NCBI RefSeq assembly: GCF_001184025.1
Contig: NZ_BBYG01000010.1
Span: forward strand, 434,001 to 498,000
DNA length: 64,000 nucleotides
Reading direction: 5' to 3'
Source of the DNA: Streptomyces maremycinicus
GTDB lineage: Bacteria > Actinomycetota > Actinomycetes > Streptomycetales > Streptomycetaceae
Shown here: piece after piece, positions 1 to 7,837 of the stretch
Layout of the letters: each line of letters opens with the position of its first letter
How positions within the stretch are numbered: position 1 is the first letter of the stretch
Notes under the pieces: model-generated
What the model was told of the DNA's origin: nothing
Databases searched by the model: none
Seen by the model: only the letters and a program-made list of their open reading frames with translations
Program-made: the position numbers and the translations under genes

Positions 1-764
1 ATCAGGGCCGCGTCGGACTCGGCCCGCAGGGGCAGTTCGGTGCGGCCGCAGCCGAGGTAGAGCATCGAGCCGGGCAGCACGGGCACGCCGTCCACGTGCG
101 CCTCGCCGGACATCGACAGCACGCCGTACTCGAAGTCGGGGTCCAGCGGCAGCCGGACGTCCGTGCCCCGGGCCAGCGCCAGGTCGGCGCCGACCAGGGG
201 GGTGTACGTCGTGCCGGGGGAGGTGGAGCCGTCGAGGGTGCCGAGGAGCACGGTGGCGGTGAGACCGGGGGCGGCGACCGTGGGCAGCTCGGCGTGGTGC
301 TCGAAGTGGGGGTCGGTGTGCCGGTGGGCGTCCGGCAGCGCGACCCACAGCTGGGCGCCGTGCAGGAACCGGGCGTGCGAGCGCGGGCTCTCCTCGGAGT
401 GGCTGATCGCCCGCCCCGAGGTCATCAGACCGAGTTCCCTGGGCCGGATGGTCTGGAGGCTGCCGGTCGAATCGCGGTGCAGCACCTCGCCCTTGTGCAG
501 CCAGCTGACGGTCTGGAGCCCCATGTGCGGATGCGGCGGGACCTGCATGCCGGGCTCGTCGGCGATGTCGTCGGGGCCGTAGTGGTCGACGAACGCCCAG
601 GCGCCGATCATGCGCCGGCCGAGGTTGGGCAGCAGCCGGCGCACCTCGGTGGACCCGCCGAGCTTCACATGCCGAGGGCTCAGCAGTTCGCGCACGGGTT
701 CGGCGACGACGAATCCACGGCCGCCGCACAGACTGGGTACGGGGGCGCGGTCAAGGTTGCTCAT
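1..764 (-). CDS. Pirin family protein (3' end outside window)
   Basis: Bicupin of the pirin family. The complement from the ATG at 764 reads MSNLDRAPVPSLCGGRG and stays open to the window edge, so about 254 codons are seen and the C-terminus is missing. The N-terminal cupin shows the metal-ligand region PPHPHMGLQTVSWL near residues 76-89 and LMTSGRAISHSEE near 112-124, which match the conserved His/Glu iron ligands of pirins. Family members are cytosolic; some bacterial ones have quercetin dioxygenase activity or bind metabolic enzymes, and the physiological role here is unknown. It faces the same way as the next two genes but is separated from them by 75 bases, so it may be transcribed alone. 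Confidence 0.88.
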   Translation of the reverse strand, partial: MSNLDRAPVPSLCGGRGFVVAEPVRELLSPRHVKLGGSTEVRRLLPNLGRRMIGAWAFVDHYGPDDIADEPGMQVPPHPHMGLQTVSWLHKGEVLHRDSTGSLQTIRPRELGLMTSGRAISHSEESPRSHARFLHGAQLWVALPDAHRHTDPHFEHHAELPTVAAPGLTATVLLGTLDGSTSPGTTYTPLVGADLALARGTDVRLPLDPDFEYGVLSMSGEAHVDGVPVLPGSMLYLGCGRTELPLRAESDAAL

Positions 765-839
765 GCGGTCAACCTAGCGGTCGGGTGCGGCGTCGCGCAC
801 ACGGAGCGGCACCGGGTCGGCGTGCCCGTCGGCGGCGGA

Positions 840-1328
840 TCAGTCGGCCAGGGTCGCGGCGAGGTCCGAGGTGGCCCGCACGATGTCGGTGTCCTGCTCG
901 GCGAGCAGGTGACGCAGGACGTCGCGCTGCGCGCGGACGGCGTGCCGGGCGGCGCGTTCCCATGCCACGTAGTTGTCGGGGTGGTGCAGCAGCTTGGGGT
1001 ACGCGACGGCGGTGGTCTCCCACTGCCGGGTGTCGGCGATGCTCTTCAGCAGGCGCAGGATCTCCGCGCGGCAGGTGACCTGGGGGAGCCGGACCAGTTC
1101 CCAGAGGAAGGGCACCGTGGCGGCCGTCGCCTCGTCGACGACGAAGCCGAACTGGCAGATCCGGCGGCGCAGTTGCCCGAGCGCCGAGTCGGCGCTGTCG
1201 GCGTCGCCGCGGGCGAGGGTGGTGAGCAGGAGGGGGATGCCCGCCGCGGAGCCGGTGGAGTCCTTGATCTCGGGCCACGGTATGTGTCCCAGGTCCTCGA
1301 GCGGTGCGGGTCTCTTGGTGGCAGTCAT
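840..1328 (-). CDS. Hypothetical alpha-helical protein coupled to anti-sigma-like ATPase
   Basis: A 162-residue protein of no family I recognise. It starts MTATKRPAPLEDLGHIPWPE and is rich in Ala, Arg and Leu with regularly spaced hydrophobic residues, suggesting an all-helical, possibly HEAT-like fold; there is no signal peptide or membrane segment. Its ATG (1328) lies one base after the stop of the upstream ATPase gene (1330), so the two are almost certainly translated from one message. That link suggests it works with the ATPase in the same regulatory pathway, but this is inference from position only. Confidence 0.75.
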   Translation of the reverse strand: MTATKRPAPLEDLGHIPWPEIKDSTGSAAGIPLLLTTLARGDADSADSALGQLRRRICQFGFVVDEATAATVPFLWELVRLPQVTCRAEILRLLKSIADTRQWETTAVAYPKLLHHPDNYVAWERAARHAVRAQRDVLRHLLAEQDTDIVRATSDLAATLAD

Positions 1329-1329
1329 G

Positions 1330-1815
1330 TCAGGTGTGGGATACCGGGTCGGGGTCGGGGCAGGGACGGGTCGGCAGCATCGCCCAGACGGTCTTGCCCA
1401 CGGGGGCGCGCCTGGTCCAGCCCCAGTGGTCGGAGAGGGCCTCGACGATGTGCAGTCCGCGGCCGTGTTCCAGCAGGGCGTCCGCGGTGCGCGCGTGGAC
1501 GGGCAGGCTGTCGCTCGGGTCGGTGACCGCGCACACCAGGTGCGCCCGGCGCAGGGTGAGCCGGAGGCGTACCGGGAACTCGTCGGTCGAGGCGTGCGGG
1601 AGGGCGTGCAGGACGGCGTTGGCCGCCAGTTCGGTGACGACGGTGAGCGCGTCGTCGGTACAGCGCTCCAGGGACCAGCAGTCCAGGGTGCGCTGGGTGA
1701 ACTCCCGTGCCTGGGCGAACCCCTCCCGGCTGCCCCTGAGGTACAGGGCGGCTGTTCTGGGGGAGTCGCGGACGAAGACGGACTCGTGGCTCCGGATATG
1801 CGCAGGTGATGACAC
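1330..1815 (-). CDS. RsbW-like ATP-binding regulatory protein (HATPase_c)
   Basis: Single-domain GHKL ATPase of the anti-sigma/serine-kinase type common in Streptomyces. The N box reads VVTELAANAVLHA and the G1 box DPSDSLP, followed by the GRGLHIVEAL lid region, the order expected for RsbW/SpoIIAB relatives. I prefer the GTG at 1815 (161 residues) because AGGGAG lies 7 bases upstream; an in-frame ATG at 1872 has no ribosome binding site and would run into the two palindromes. Divergent from a DUF397 gene and next to an XRE/DUF5753 regulator, it forms the ATPase arm of an abaA/whiJ-like cluster. Such proteins bind or phosphorylate partner proteins; the partner here is not visible. Confidence 0.87.
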   Translation of the reverse strand: MSSPAHIRSHESVFVRDSPRTAALYLRGSREGFAQAREFTQRTLDCWSLERCTDDALTVVTELAANAVLHALPHASTDEFPVRLRLTLRRAHLVCAVTDPSDSLPVHARTADALLEHGRGLHIVEALSDHWGWTRRAPVGKTVWAMLPTRPCPDPDPVSHT

Positions 1816-1889
1816 GGGGCATCTCCCTGAGGCGGCGTCAGGACAACGGGTTGGAACTGCGGTTGACGGCATGGCTATTATCCACGCTG

Positions 1890-1922
1890 ACGAGGTCCTC
1901 GTGCAATTTCACGAGAAATTGC
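1890..1922. promoter_or_regulatory. Two abutting perfect palindromes between ATPase and DUF397 genes
   Basis: ACGAGG-T-CCTCGT (1890-1902) is followed with no gap by GCAATTTC-ACGA-GAAATTGC (1903-1922). Both are perfect inverted repeats and the second is markedly AT-rich for this genome. They lie in the divergent region between the starts at 1815 and 1946, ending 23 bases before the DUF397 start. The likely ligand is the XRE/DUF5753 regulator encoded at 2275, but that pairing is inference. Confidence 0.65.
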
Positions 1923-1945
1923 GCGTACGAAGCGAGGAGAGTGCA

Positions 1946-2179
1946 GTGTCGTCAGTGTCGAACGGAGTACGGGCGAGTTCGCTGGGCGTCCGCTGGATCA
2001 AGAGCAGTCACAGCAACGCCGAGGGCAACTGTGTCGAGGTCGCGGCCCTGGACGGGGGTGGTGTCGCACTGCGCAACTCCCGTGATCCCGACGGCCCGGC
2101 GCTCGTGTACACGCCGGCCGAGGTCGCCGCGTTCGTGGCCGGGGCGAAGGGCGGGGAGTTCGACCACCTGGTCCGATAG
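1946..2179 (+). CDS. DUF397 domain small protein
   Basis: A 77-residue acidic protein with the DUF397 core: WIKSSHSNAEGNCVEVA near residues 15-31 and the RDSKDP-like segment LRNSRDPDGPAL, ending in an AEVAAFVAGAKGGEFDHL helix. I start it at the GTG at 1946, which has GCGAGGAGA 5 bases upstream; an earlier ATG at 1871 has no ribosome binding site. DUF397 proteins are typically found beside DUF5753-type XRE regulators in Streptomyces and are thought to modulate their DNA binding (abaA and whiJ clusters). The XRE partner follows 95 bases downstream on the same strand, so the two may share a transcript. Confidence 0.9.
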   Translation: MSSVSNGVRASSLGVRWIKSSHSNAEGNCVEVAALDGGGVALRNSRDPDGPALVYTPAEVAAFVAGAKGGEFDHLVR

Positions 2180-2274
2180 GGCTCGGTTGAGGCCCAATTC
2201 CCCTGCCGCGTGCGGTCGGAGGGCATCGGGTGCGATACTGCGGTCTGTCGTCTGCCGGTCCACGGGGAGTCAGG

Positions 2275-3198
2275 ATGTCCGTCGAGTCACCTCGAGTGTC
2301 CCGCCTCGAACCGTATCTGAACCGGGCCGAGCCTGCCCCGACCTTGCTGAAAATGCTGGTCGGCGTGCAGCTGACGGGTATCCGGGAGGATGCCGGCCTC
2401 TCCCAGGACCAGGCGGCGCGGGCCGTCGGGTTCAGCCCGGCGAAGCTGTCACGCATCGAGGCGGGCAAGGGCCGCAAGCCGCCCGTCGAGGCGGACGTCC
2501 GCAAGCTGCTGTCGCTGTACGGGACGGACGACCACGAGGCCTCCGTGCTGCTCCGGCTGCTGCGGCAGGCGGGTGAGCCGGGCTGGTGGCAGCGCTACGA
2601 CAAGCGGCTCATGCCCGAGTGGTTCGACCGGCTGGTCGGTCTCCAGGAGGCGGCCACCGCGATCCGTACCTTCGAGATCCAGTACGTGCCGGGCCTGCTC
2701 CAGACCCCCGCGTACGCGCGCGCCGTCGTCGAGCGCGGGCTGCCCTCGGCCACGCCCCGGGAGGTCGAGCGGCGGGTGGAGCTGCGGACCCGGCGCACCG
2801 AACTGCTGCGGCGGCCGGACGCCCCGCAGGTGTGGGCCGTCCTCGACGAGTCGGTGCTGCTGCGGGTGCTGGGCGGCACCGAGGTGATGCGCGAGCAGCT
2901 CGACCACCTCGTGGAGCTGGCGCAGCAGCCCCATGTCACCGTCCAGGTCGTGCCGTTGGACGTGACGCACGCCTCCGCGCCGGCCATACCGGTCACCTAC
3001 CTGCGGTTCGGCGGCGTCGATCTGCCCGACGTCGTCTATCTGGAGCAGATCAGGAGCGCGACCTTCCTGGAGGACCGGGACGAGACGGAGGAGTACCGGG
3101 TCGCGCTGGACCGGCTCGCGGACGAGGCTCTCGACCCGCGTGCCTCCATGGCGCTGCTGAAGAAGACGGCGCGGCAGCGCTACGCCGCCGCTCCCTGA
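2275..3198 (+). CDS. XRE-family regulator with DUF5753 domain
   Basis: A 307-residue DNA-binding protein. Residues about 20-75 form a Cro/cI-type helix-turn-helix (AGLSQDQAARAVGFSPAKLSRIE), and the remainder is the DUF5753 effector region, with the typical IQYVPGLLQTPAYARAVV segment and a C-terminal VVYLEQIRSATFLED motif. The ATG at 2275 has GGGGAG 5-6 bases upstream and is preferred over an earlier ATG at 2230. Relatives such as WhiJ act with a DUF397 partner to control sporulation-associated genes. The adjacent DUF397 gene, ATPase gene and palindromic operator make autoregulation likely. Only the domain assignment is directly supported. Confidence 0.93.
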   Translation: MSVESPRVSRLEPYLNRAEPAPTLLKMLVGVQLTGIREDAGLSQDQAARAVGFSPAKLSRIEAGKGRKPPVEADVRKLLSLYGTDDHEASVLLRLLRQAGEPGWWQRYDKRLMPEWFDRLVGLQEAATAIRTFEIQYVPGLLQTPAYARAVVERGLPSATPREVERRVELRTRRTELLRRPDAPQVWAVLDESVLLRVLGGTEVMREQLDHLVELAQQPHVTVQVVPLDVTHASAPAIPVTYLRFGGVDLPDVVYLEQIRSATFLEDRDETEEYRVALDRLADEALDPRASMALLKKTARQRYAAAP

Positions 3199-3223
3199 AC
3201 CGACGCGGCTCAGCCGAGGCGGC

Positions 3224-4042
3224 TCAGCCGACGCGGGCGACCCCGCCGAACTCGATCCACTCCTGCGTGAGCTGGCGGGGCACGACCTCGGTGTCGGGCC
3301 GCCAGGTGGAGACCTCCACCAGTCCCGGGTCGAGGATCTGCGTGCCCTCGAAGAACGCGGCGACGTCCGCCTCCTGACGGACCCGGCCCCAGTGGCCCTG
3401 GGTGGCCTTGTCCATGAAGTCGGTGACGAACTCCCTGACCTTCGGGTCCTCGCTGACCAGCTGACACATCACCAGGAAGCTGCCCGGTGCCAGGCGTTCG
3501 GTCACCCGGCGGACCACGGCCTGCGGGCCGTCGGTGTCGCTGTCCGGGATGCAGTGGAAGACCGAGTTGAACAGCACGGCCACCGGCTGTGAGAAGTCGA
3601 TCAGGCGCCGGGTGTCCTCGTGCGCGAAGATCGCCTGGGTCTCCCGCATGTCGGCGTGGATGACGGCGGTCCGGTCGTCCTGCTCCAGCAGCGCCCGGCC
3701 GTGCACCAGCACCATGGGGTCGTTGTCGACGTAGACGACGTGCGCGGTCGGGTCGACGCGCTGGGCGACCTGGTGCACGTTGTCCTGGGTGGGCAGGCCG
3801 GAGCCGTGGTCCAGGAACTGCCGGATCCCGAACTCCTGGGTCAGGGTCCTGACCACCCGCTGGAGGAAGCGGCGGTTGTTCAGCGCGAGGGCGCGGGTGC
3901 TCGGGACGACCTTGTCGAGCTCCTCGCAGGCCGCGCGGTCGGCCGCGTAGTTGTCCTTGCCGCCCAGGTAGTGGTCGTACATGCGGGCGGCTGTGGGGAC
4001 GGCCGCATCGATCGACGTGGACAGCTGCTTGCCAGGCTGCAT
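3224..4042 (-). CDS. DUF574 (SAV2177-type) SAM-dependent methyltransferase
   Basis: A 272-residue class I methyltransferase of the Streptomyces-expanded DUF574 family. Diagnostic segments are ARMYDHYLGGKDNYAADR near the start, the SAM-binding loop FLDHGSGLPT with the acidic VVYVDNDPMVLVHG strand, and HCIPDSD in the middle. The ATG at 4042 is preceded by GGGGGAAGAG; an upstream ATG at 4123 has no such site. The substrate of this family is unknown. It converges on the XRE gene with only 25 bases between the stops, and the short gap holds a duplicated CGGCTCAGCCG element. Confidence 0.9.
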   Translation of the reverse strand: MQPGKQLSTSIDAAVPTAARMYDHYLGGKDNYAADRAACEELDKVVPSTRALALNNRRFLQRVVRTLTQEFGIRQFLDHGSGLPTQDNVHQVAQRVDPTAHVVYVDNDPMVLVHGRALLEQDDRTAVIHADMRETQAIFAHEDTRRLIDFSQPVAVLFNSVFHCIPDSDTDGPQAVVRRVTERLAPGSFLVMCQLVSEDPKVREFVTDFMDKATQGHWGRVRQEADVAAFFEGTQILDPGLVEVSTWRPDTEVVPRQLTQEWIEFGGVARVG

Positions 4043-4171
4043 CTCTTCCCCCGGAAGGCCTCCGTGCCACGGACTGGCGCGGTCGACAACACATCCTAGG
4101 GAAGCGGCAATTGGCGACACCACCCCTTGATCGACGGTTCCCCTGAAGGTGTCCGCCCGCGGCGTCCGAAT

Positions 4172-4197
4172 CTGGACTGCTGGTCCAGCTCCTGGAC
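4172..4197. promoter_or_regulatory. Alternating CTGGAC/GTCCAG half-sites before the PAS regulator
   Basis: Three 6-base half-sites alternate in orientation: CTGGAC (4172-4177), GTCCAG (4183-4188) and CTGGAC (4192-4197), spaced by 5 and 3 bases. A TATGGT box (4199-4204) then lies 6 bases before the ATG at 4211, consistent with a leaderless transcript. The half-sites overlap the expected promoter, so autoregulation by the PAS regulator is plausible but unproven. Confidence 0.5.
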
Positions 4198-4210
4198 GTA
4201 TGGTCTAATC

Positions 4211-4990
4211 ATGGTCATGATGTCCCAGGAGAGCGAGCAGGACGTGATCCTGCGTGCGCTCACCCCCGTCGTCGACGGCATCGCGGCCACGTTCGGGCCG
4301 GTGTGCGAGGTGGTGCTGCACGACTACCGGCGGCCGGACCGGTCCGTCGTCGCCGTGGCCGGATCGGTGACGGGCCGCACGGTCGGCGGGGCGATGAGCG
4401 AGATCGGCATGCGGGTCCTCGCCCGCGGCGACGACGCCGCCGACGAACTGAACTACGTCACCCGCACCGGCGCCGGGCGGCTGGTGAAGTCGTCCACGAT
4501 GGTGCTGCGCGACTCCACCGGCTCGGTCTTCGGCGCGCTGTGCGTCAACGTGGACGTCACCGAGGTGGACCGGGCGCGGGGTCTGCTGGCGGCGCTCGCG
4601 GGGGCGGCCGGCGGCGCGGCCGAGGTGCCGGTGACCACCTTCGGTGACGACATCGACTCCGTCGTGGACGCCCTGCTCGACGATCGTCTGCGGCACCAGG
4701 GCCAGACCTGGGCCGGCCTGGACCGGGCGCGGCGCCTGACGCTGTTCCGCGGCCTGGACGAACGCGGTGTGTTCGCGGTGCGCCGCGCGATCGAGCAGGT
4801 CGCCGCCCGCCTCGGCATCTCCCGGGCCTCCGCGTACAGCTACCTCTCCCAGGCCCGAGCCACCCACCCGACCGGAGCCGACCGCGCCGAGGACACCGGC
4901 GACCCCGCCGCCACTGTCGGCACCGGCGGTACCGGCGGCACCGGAAGTACCGCGAGCACCGACGACAACCCCGAGGGAGCACATCCGTGA
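4211..4990 (+). CDS. YheO-type PAS/helix-turn-helix transcriptional regulator
   Basis: A 259-residue regulator. Residues about 10-125 match the YheO-like PAS domain (LTPVVDGIAATFGPVCEVVLHDY, then KSSTMVLRDSTGSVFGALCVN), and residues about 175-220 form the C-terminal helix-turn-helix (RRAIEQVAARLGISRASAYS). The last ~35 residues are a Gly/Thr-rich, probably disordered tail. Possible starts are ATG 4211, 4217 and 4220; 4211 fits a leaderless transcript from the TATGGT box. Its stop overlaps the GTG of the dehydratase gene by 4 bases (GTGA), so the two are translationally coupled and it probably senses a substrate or product of that enzyme. Confidence 0.87.
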   Translation: MVMMSQESEQDVILRALTPVVDGIAATFGPVCEVVLHDYRRPDRSVVAVAGSVTGRTVGGAMSEIGMRVLARGDDAADELNYVTRTGAGRLVKSSTMVLRDSTGSVFGALCVNVDVTEVDRARGLLAALAGAAGGAAEVPVTTFGDDIDSVVDALLDDRLRHQGQTWAGLDRARRLTLFRGLDERGVFAVRRAIEQVAARLGISRASAYSYLSQARATHPTGADRAEDTGDPAATVGTGGTGGTGSTASTDDNPEGAHP

Positions 4991-5961
4991 CGACCACACC
5001 TCCGCCGATCACTCTCGACGACGTGCGCGACGCGGCCGCCCGGCTCAAGGGCGTCGCGCACCGCACGCCGGTGCTCCGCTCCCGCACCCTGGACGCGCTG
5101 GTCGGCGCCGAGGTGCTGCTGAAGTGCGAGAACTTCCAGCGTGTCGGCGCCTTCAAGTTCCGAGGGGCCTACAACGCCGCCTCCCGGCTGGCCCCGGAGC
5201 AGCTGGCCCGGGGCATCGCCGCGTACTCCTCCGGCAACCACGCCCAGGCCGTCGCCCTGGCCGCGCGGGAACTCGGCACCACCGCCGTGATCGTCATGCC
5301 CGAGGACGCGCCCCGCTCCAAGCGGGCGGCGACGCGGGGCTACGGCGCCGAGATCGTGACCTACGACCGGTACACCGGCGACCGGGTGGCCATCGCCGAG
5401 GCGCTGGCCGCCGACCGGGGCCTGGCGCTGATCCCGCCCTACGAGCACCCGCACGTCATGGCCGGCCAGGGCACCGCCGCGCTCGAACTCCTCGAGGAGG
5501 CGGGCGAACTGGACGCCCTGCTGGTGCCGGTCGGGGGCGGCGGACTGATCGCCGGCAGCGCGACCGCGGTCAAGGGGCTGCGACCGGCCACCCGGGTCGT
5601 CGGGGTCGAACCGGAGGCCGGGGACGACACGAAGCGGTCGCTGGAGGCGGGCCGGCGGGTCGAGATCCCGGTGCCGCGCACCATCGCCGACGGCCAGGCC
5701 CTGCACACACCCGGCGAGCTGACCTTCTCGGTGAACCGGCGGCTCGTGGACGAGATCGCCCTGGTCGGCGACGACGAGATCCGCGCGGCCATGCGGTTCG
5801 CCTTCGAACGCCTGAAGATCGTCGTGGAGCCGAGCGGCGCCACCCCGCTCGCCGCCCTGCTCGCCGGGCGGGCCGGCGCCCTGCCCCGGCGGGTCGGGGT
5901 GATCATCTCCGGCGGCAACGTGGACACCGCACGCTTCGCCGAACTGTGCGGCGGTGGCTGA
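4987..5961 (+). CDS. PLP-dependent serine/threonine dehydratase (or hydroxyaspartate dehydratase/serine racemase)
   Basis: A 324-residue fold-type II PLP enzyme. The cofactor lysine sits in GAFKFRGAYNA (about residues 55-65), the substrate loop is SSGNHAQAV, the phosphate-binding loop is PVGGGGLIAG, and the C-terminus has the IISGGNVD strand. There is no ACT domain, so it is the short catabolic or biosynthetic-like form, not the allosteric IlvA. Relatives deaminate L-serine/L-threonine or threo-3-hydroxyaspartate, or racemise serine; the sequence alone does not separate these. The GTG start overlaps the stop of the upstream regulator, placing it in a two-gene operon under that regulator. Confidence 0.9.
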   Translation: MTTTPPPITLDDVRDAAARLKGVAHRTPVLRSRTLDALVGAEVLLKCENFQRVGAFKFRGAYNAASRLAPEQLARGIAAYSSGNHAQAVALAARELGTTAVIVMPEDAPRSKRAATRGYGAEIVTYDRYTGDRVAIAEALAADRGLALIPPYEHPHVMAGQGTAALELLEEAGELDALLVPVGGGGLIAGSATAVKGLRPATRVVGVEPEAGDDTKRSLEAGRRVEIPVPRTIADGQALHTPGELTFSVNRRLVDEIALVGDDEIRAAMRFAFERLKIVVEPSGATPLAALLAGRAGALPRRVGVIISGGNVDTARFAELCGGG

Positions 5962-6103
5962 GCGGTCCCTACCACCGATTGGCGGGCCCCGCGAGAGGGG
6001 CGGAGGATGGAGGAGAGGGGCTCGGCCCCCGACCGGCGACGCCCAGGGCCGCCGGGGAGACCGGCCCCGGCCGTGGTCAGGCGCGGCCGGAAGGAGGAGC
6101 GTC

Positions 6104-6463
6104 ATGATGGAAGTGAAGGCGCTCGAGAAGCCGGACGAACGACGTGATTTCCCCAGAGGGCACCTCGAGGCCGTCCATATGACGGGGCTCGACTTCGCCG
6201 TGGCGACCTTCGAACCGGGCTGGCGCTGGTCCGAGTCGCTCGCGTCCCTCGCGGGCACCCCCACCTGCCAGATCCACCACAACGGCTATGTGGTCCAGGG
6301 CCGTATGCACATCACCATGGACGAGGGCGGCGAGGGCGAACTCGGCCCCGGCGACGTCTTCGTGGTGTCGCCCGGACATGACGCCTGGGTCGTTGGCGAC
6401 GAGCAGTGCGTGGTCTACGACTTCGCCGGGGCGATGGCCAAGGACTACGCGAAGGCGCAGTAG
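6104..6463 (+). CDS. Small cupin-domain protein
   Basis: A 119-residue single-cupin protein. Motif 1 is CQIHHNGYVVQGRMHITMDEGGEGELGPGD (about residues 49-78 in sequence order, with HH and a downstream E as metal-ligand candidates) and motif 2 is VSPGHDAWVVGDE. AAGGAGGAGC lies 4-5 bases before the ATG at 6104. It has no signal peptide and no catalytic partner domain, so it may be a metal-binding isomerase, dioxygenase or a sensor. It follows the dehydratase by 142 bases of G-rich spacer and could be transcribed with it or alone. Confidence 0.85.
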   Translation: MMEVKALEKPDERRDFPRGHLEAVHMTGLDFAVATFEPGWRWSESLASLAGTPTCQIHHNGYVVQGRMHITMDEGGEGELGPGDVFVVSPGHDAWVVGDEQCVVYDFAGAMAKDYAKAQ

Positions 6464-6484
6464 GACAGCGGCGGCCGGATACCG

Positions 6485-7837
6485 CTAGACCGGGAGCAAC
6501 CGGCTCACCAGGAGGCCGAGTTGGTGGGCGTTGCGGCACTCGTGCATCGCGACCGCCCCGGCGTACTCGGGTGCGGCCGAGTCGCCGGTGCCCCACAGGG
6601 AGCGCGGCTCCGGGTTCAGCCAGTGCACGTGCCGGGCCTGCCCGGCGATCCGCCGGAGCGCGGCCAGGTTCGGGTCGCTCATGTTCGTCCGCGCGTCGCC
6701 GAGCAGGAACACCGTGGTGCGCGGGCCGACCGCCGCACCGTACCGCTCGACGAACTCGCCCAGGGCGACGCCGTAGTCGCTGCTGCCGTGGTAGCCGGTC
6801 AGGGTCGCCTCGGCCCGGATGCGGGCGCCGAGGCCCTCCGGGTCCGCCGCGCCGTGTTCGAGGAGGCCGGTCACCTCGTCGATCCGGTTGACGAAGGCGA
6901 ACACCCGGACCTTGCTGAACTGGTCGTGCAGCGCCTGCACCAGCAGCATCGTGAAGTCGGAGAAGCCGGACACCGATCCCGACACATCGCACAGCAGCAC
7001 CAGTTCGGGCCGGGCCGGACGCCGGCGGCGCAGCACCGGCCGCATCGGCACCCCGCCCGTCGAGAGCGAGCCGCGCAGGGTGCGCCGCAGGTCGATGGTG
7101 CCCCGGGCGGCCCGGCGGCGGCGCGCGGCCATCCGGGTCGCGAGCTTGCGGGCCAACGGCTGAACCGTCCGCCGCAGTTCGGCCAGCCGGTCCTTCCCGG
7201 CGTACAGGAAGTCGACCCGGTCGGCGGTCGGCGCCACCGCCCGCCGGGCGATCTCGTCGCGTCCCCGCCGCTCCGCCACCCGGCGCCGCGCCTCCCCGGC
7301 AACCAGCGAGCGGAAGGACTCGATGCGCCGCCGGATCTCGTCCTCGAGGAGCCGGTCGGCGAATCCGGCGTCACCGCCGCGGGCCCGGAGATCCTCCCGC
7401 ACCCGCGCGAGCAGCGTCTGCGGGCGCAGCCGTTCCAGTGTCTGGTACGACGACCAGCCGTCCGCGCCCGGTGAACTCCCGTACCCGCCCAGCCCGTCGA
7501 CCGCCTCGATCGCCAGCCGGGCCAGCATCGCCGCGTCGTCGTCGGCGAGCGCGGCGGCCAGCCGGTCGCGCAGGTCGTCACGGTCGCCGGGCTCGCCCGC
7601 GGGGGCGCCGACTCCGTGCGGGAAGTAGAGATCGAAGACGGTGTCGAACACCCGTCGCTGGTCCGGGGAGTGCAGCAGGGTGGCGGCCAGCCCCTCGCGC
7701 AGCAGATCACGGTCCGCGAACCCCAGGGCCGCCGCCGCCTCGGCGGCGTCCACCGTCTCGCCGGTGCCGACGCGCAGGCCGTGCGCGCGCAGCGCGGCGA
7801 CGAGGCCGACCAGACGGTCTGCGGCCTCGGCGCTCAC
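6485..7837 (-). CDS. VWA-domain protein of the CoxE/MoxR-associated type
   Basis: A 450-residue protein whose C-terminal half is a von Willebrand factor A domain with the MIDAS start LLCDVSGSVSGFSDF and a later FLLGDARTNM strand. The N-terminal half is helical and Arg/Ala-rich, as in CoxE-like proteins. The GTG at 7837 overlaps the stop of the upstream MoxR gene (GTGA), showing translational coupling. MoxR/VWA pairs act as chaperone or metal-insertion machines for partner enzymes; no carbon monoxide dehydrogenase or other obvious client gene lies nearby, so the target is open. Confidence 0.9.
   Translation of the reverse strand: MSAEAADRLVGLVAALRAHGLRVGTGETVDAAEAAAALGFADRDLLREGLAATLLHSPDQRRVFDTVFDLYFPHGVGAPAGEPGDRDDLRDRLAAALADDDAAMLARLAIEAVDGLGGYGSSPGADGWSSYQTLERLRPQTLLARVREDLRARGGDAGFADRLLEDEIRRRIESFRSLVAGEARRRVAERRGRDEIARRAVAPTADRVDFLYAGKDRLAELRRTVQPLARKLATRMAARRRRAARGTIDLRRTLRGSLSTGGVPMRPVLRRRRPARPELVLLCDVSGSVSGFSDFTMLLVQALHDQFSKVRVFAFVNRIDEVTGLLEHGAADPEGLGARIRAEATLTGYHGSSDYGVALGEFVERYGAAVGPRTTVFLLGDARTNMSDPNLAALRRIAGQARHVHWLNPEPRSLWGTGDSAAPEYAGAVAMHECRNAHQLGLLVSRLLPV

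Noticed and set aside
96..1526. Long plus-strand open frame of 476 codons
   Set aside because: It is antisense to pirin, the hypothetical gene and the ATPase, all of which have recognisable motifs; its sequence is Gly/Arg/Val-rich in the way of GC-rich shadow frames.
2230..2274. Earlier ATG start for the XRE regulator
   Set aside because: It adds 15 residues with no family similarity and has no ribosome site, whereas the ATG at 2275 has GGGGAG.
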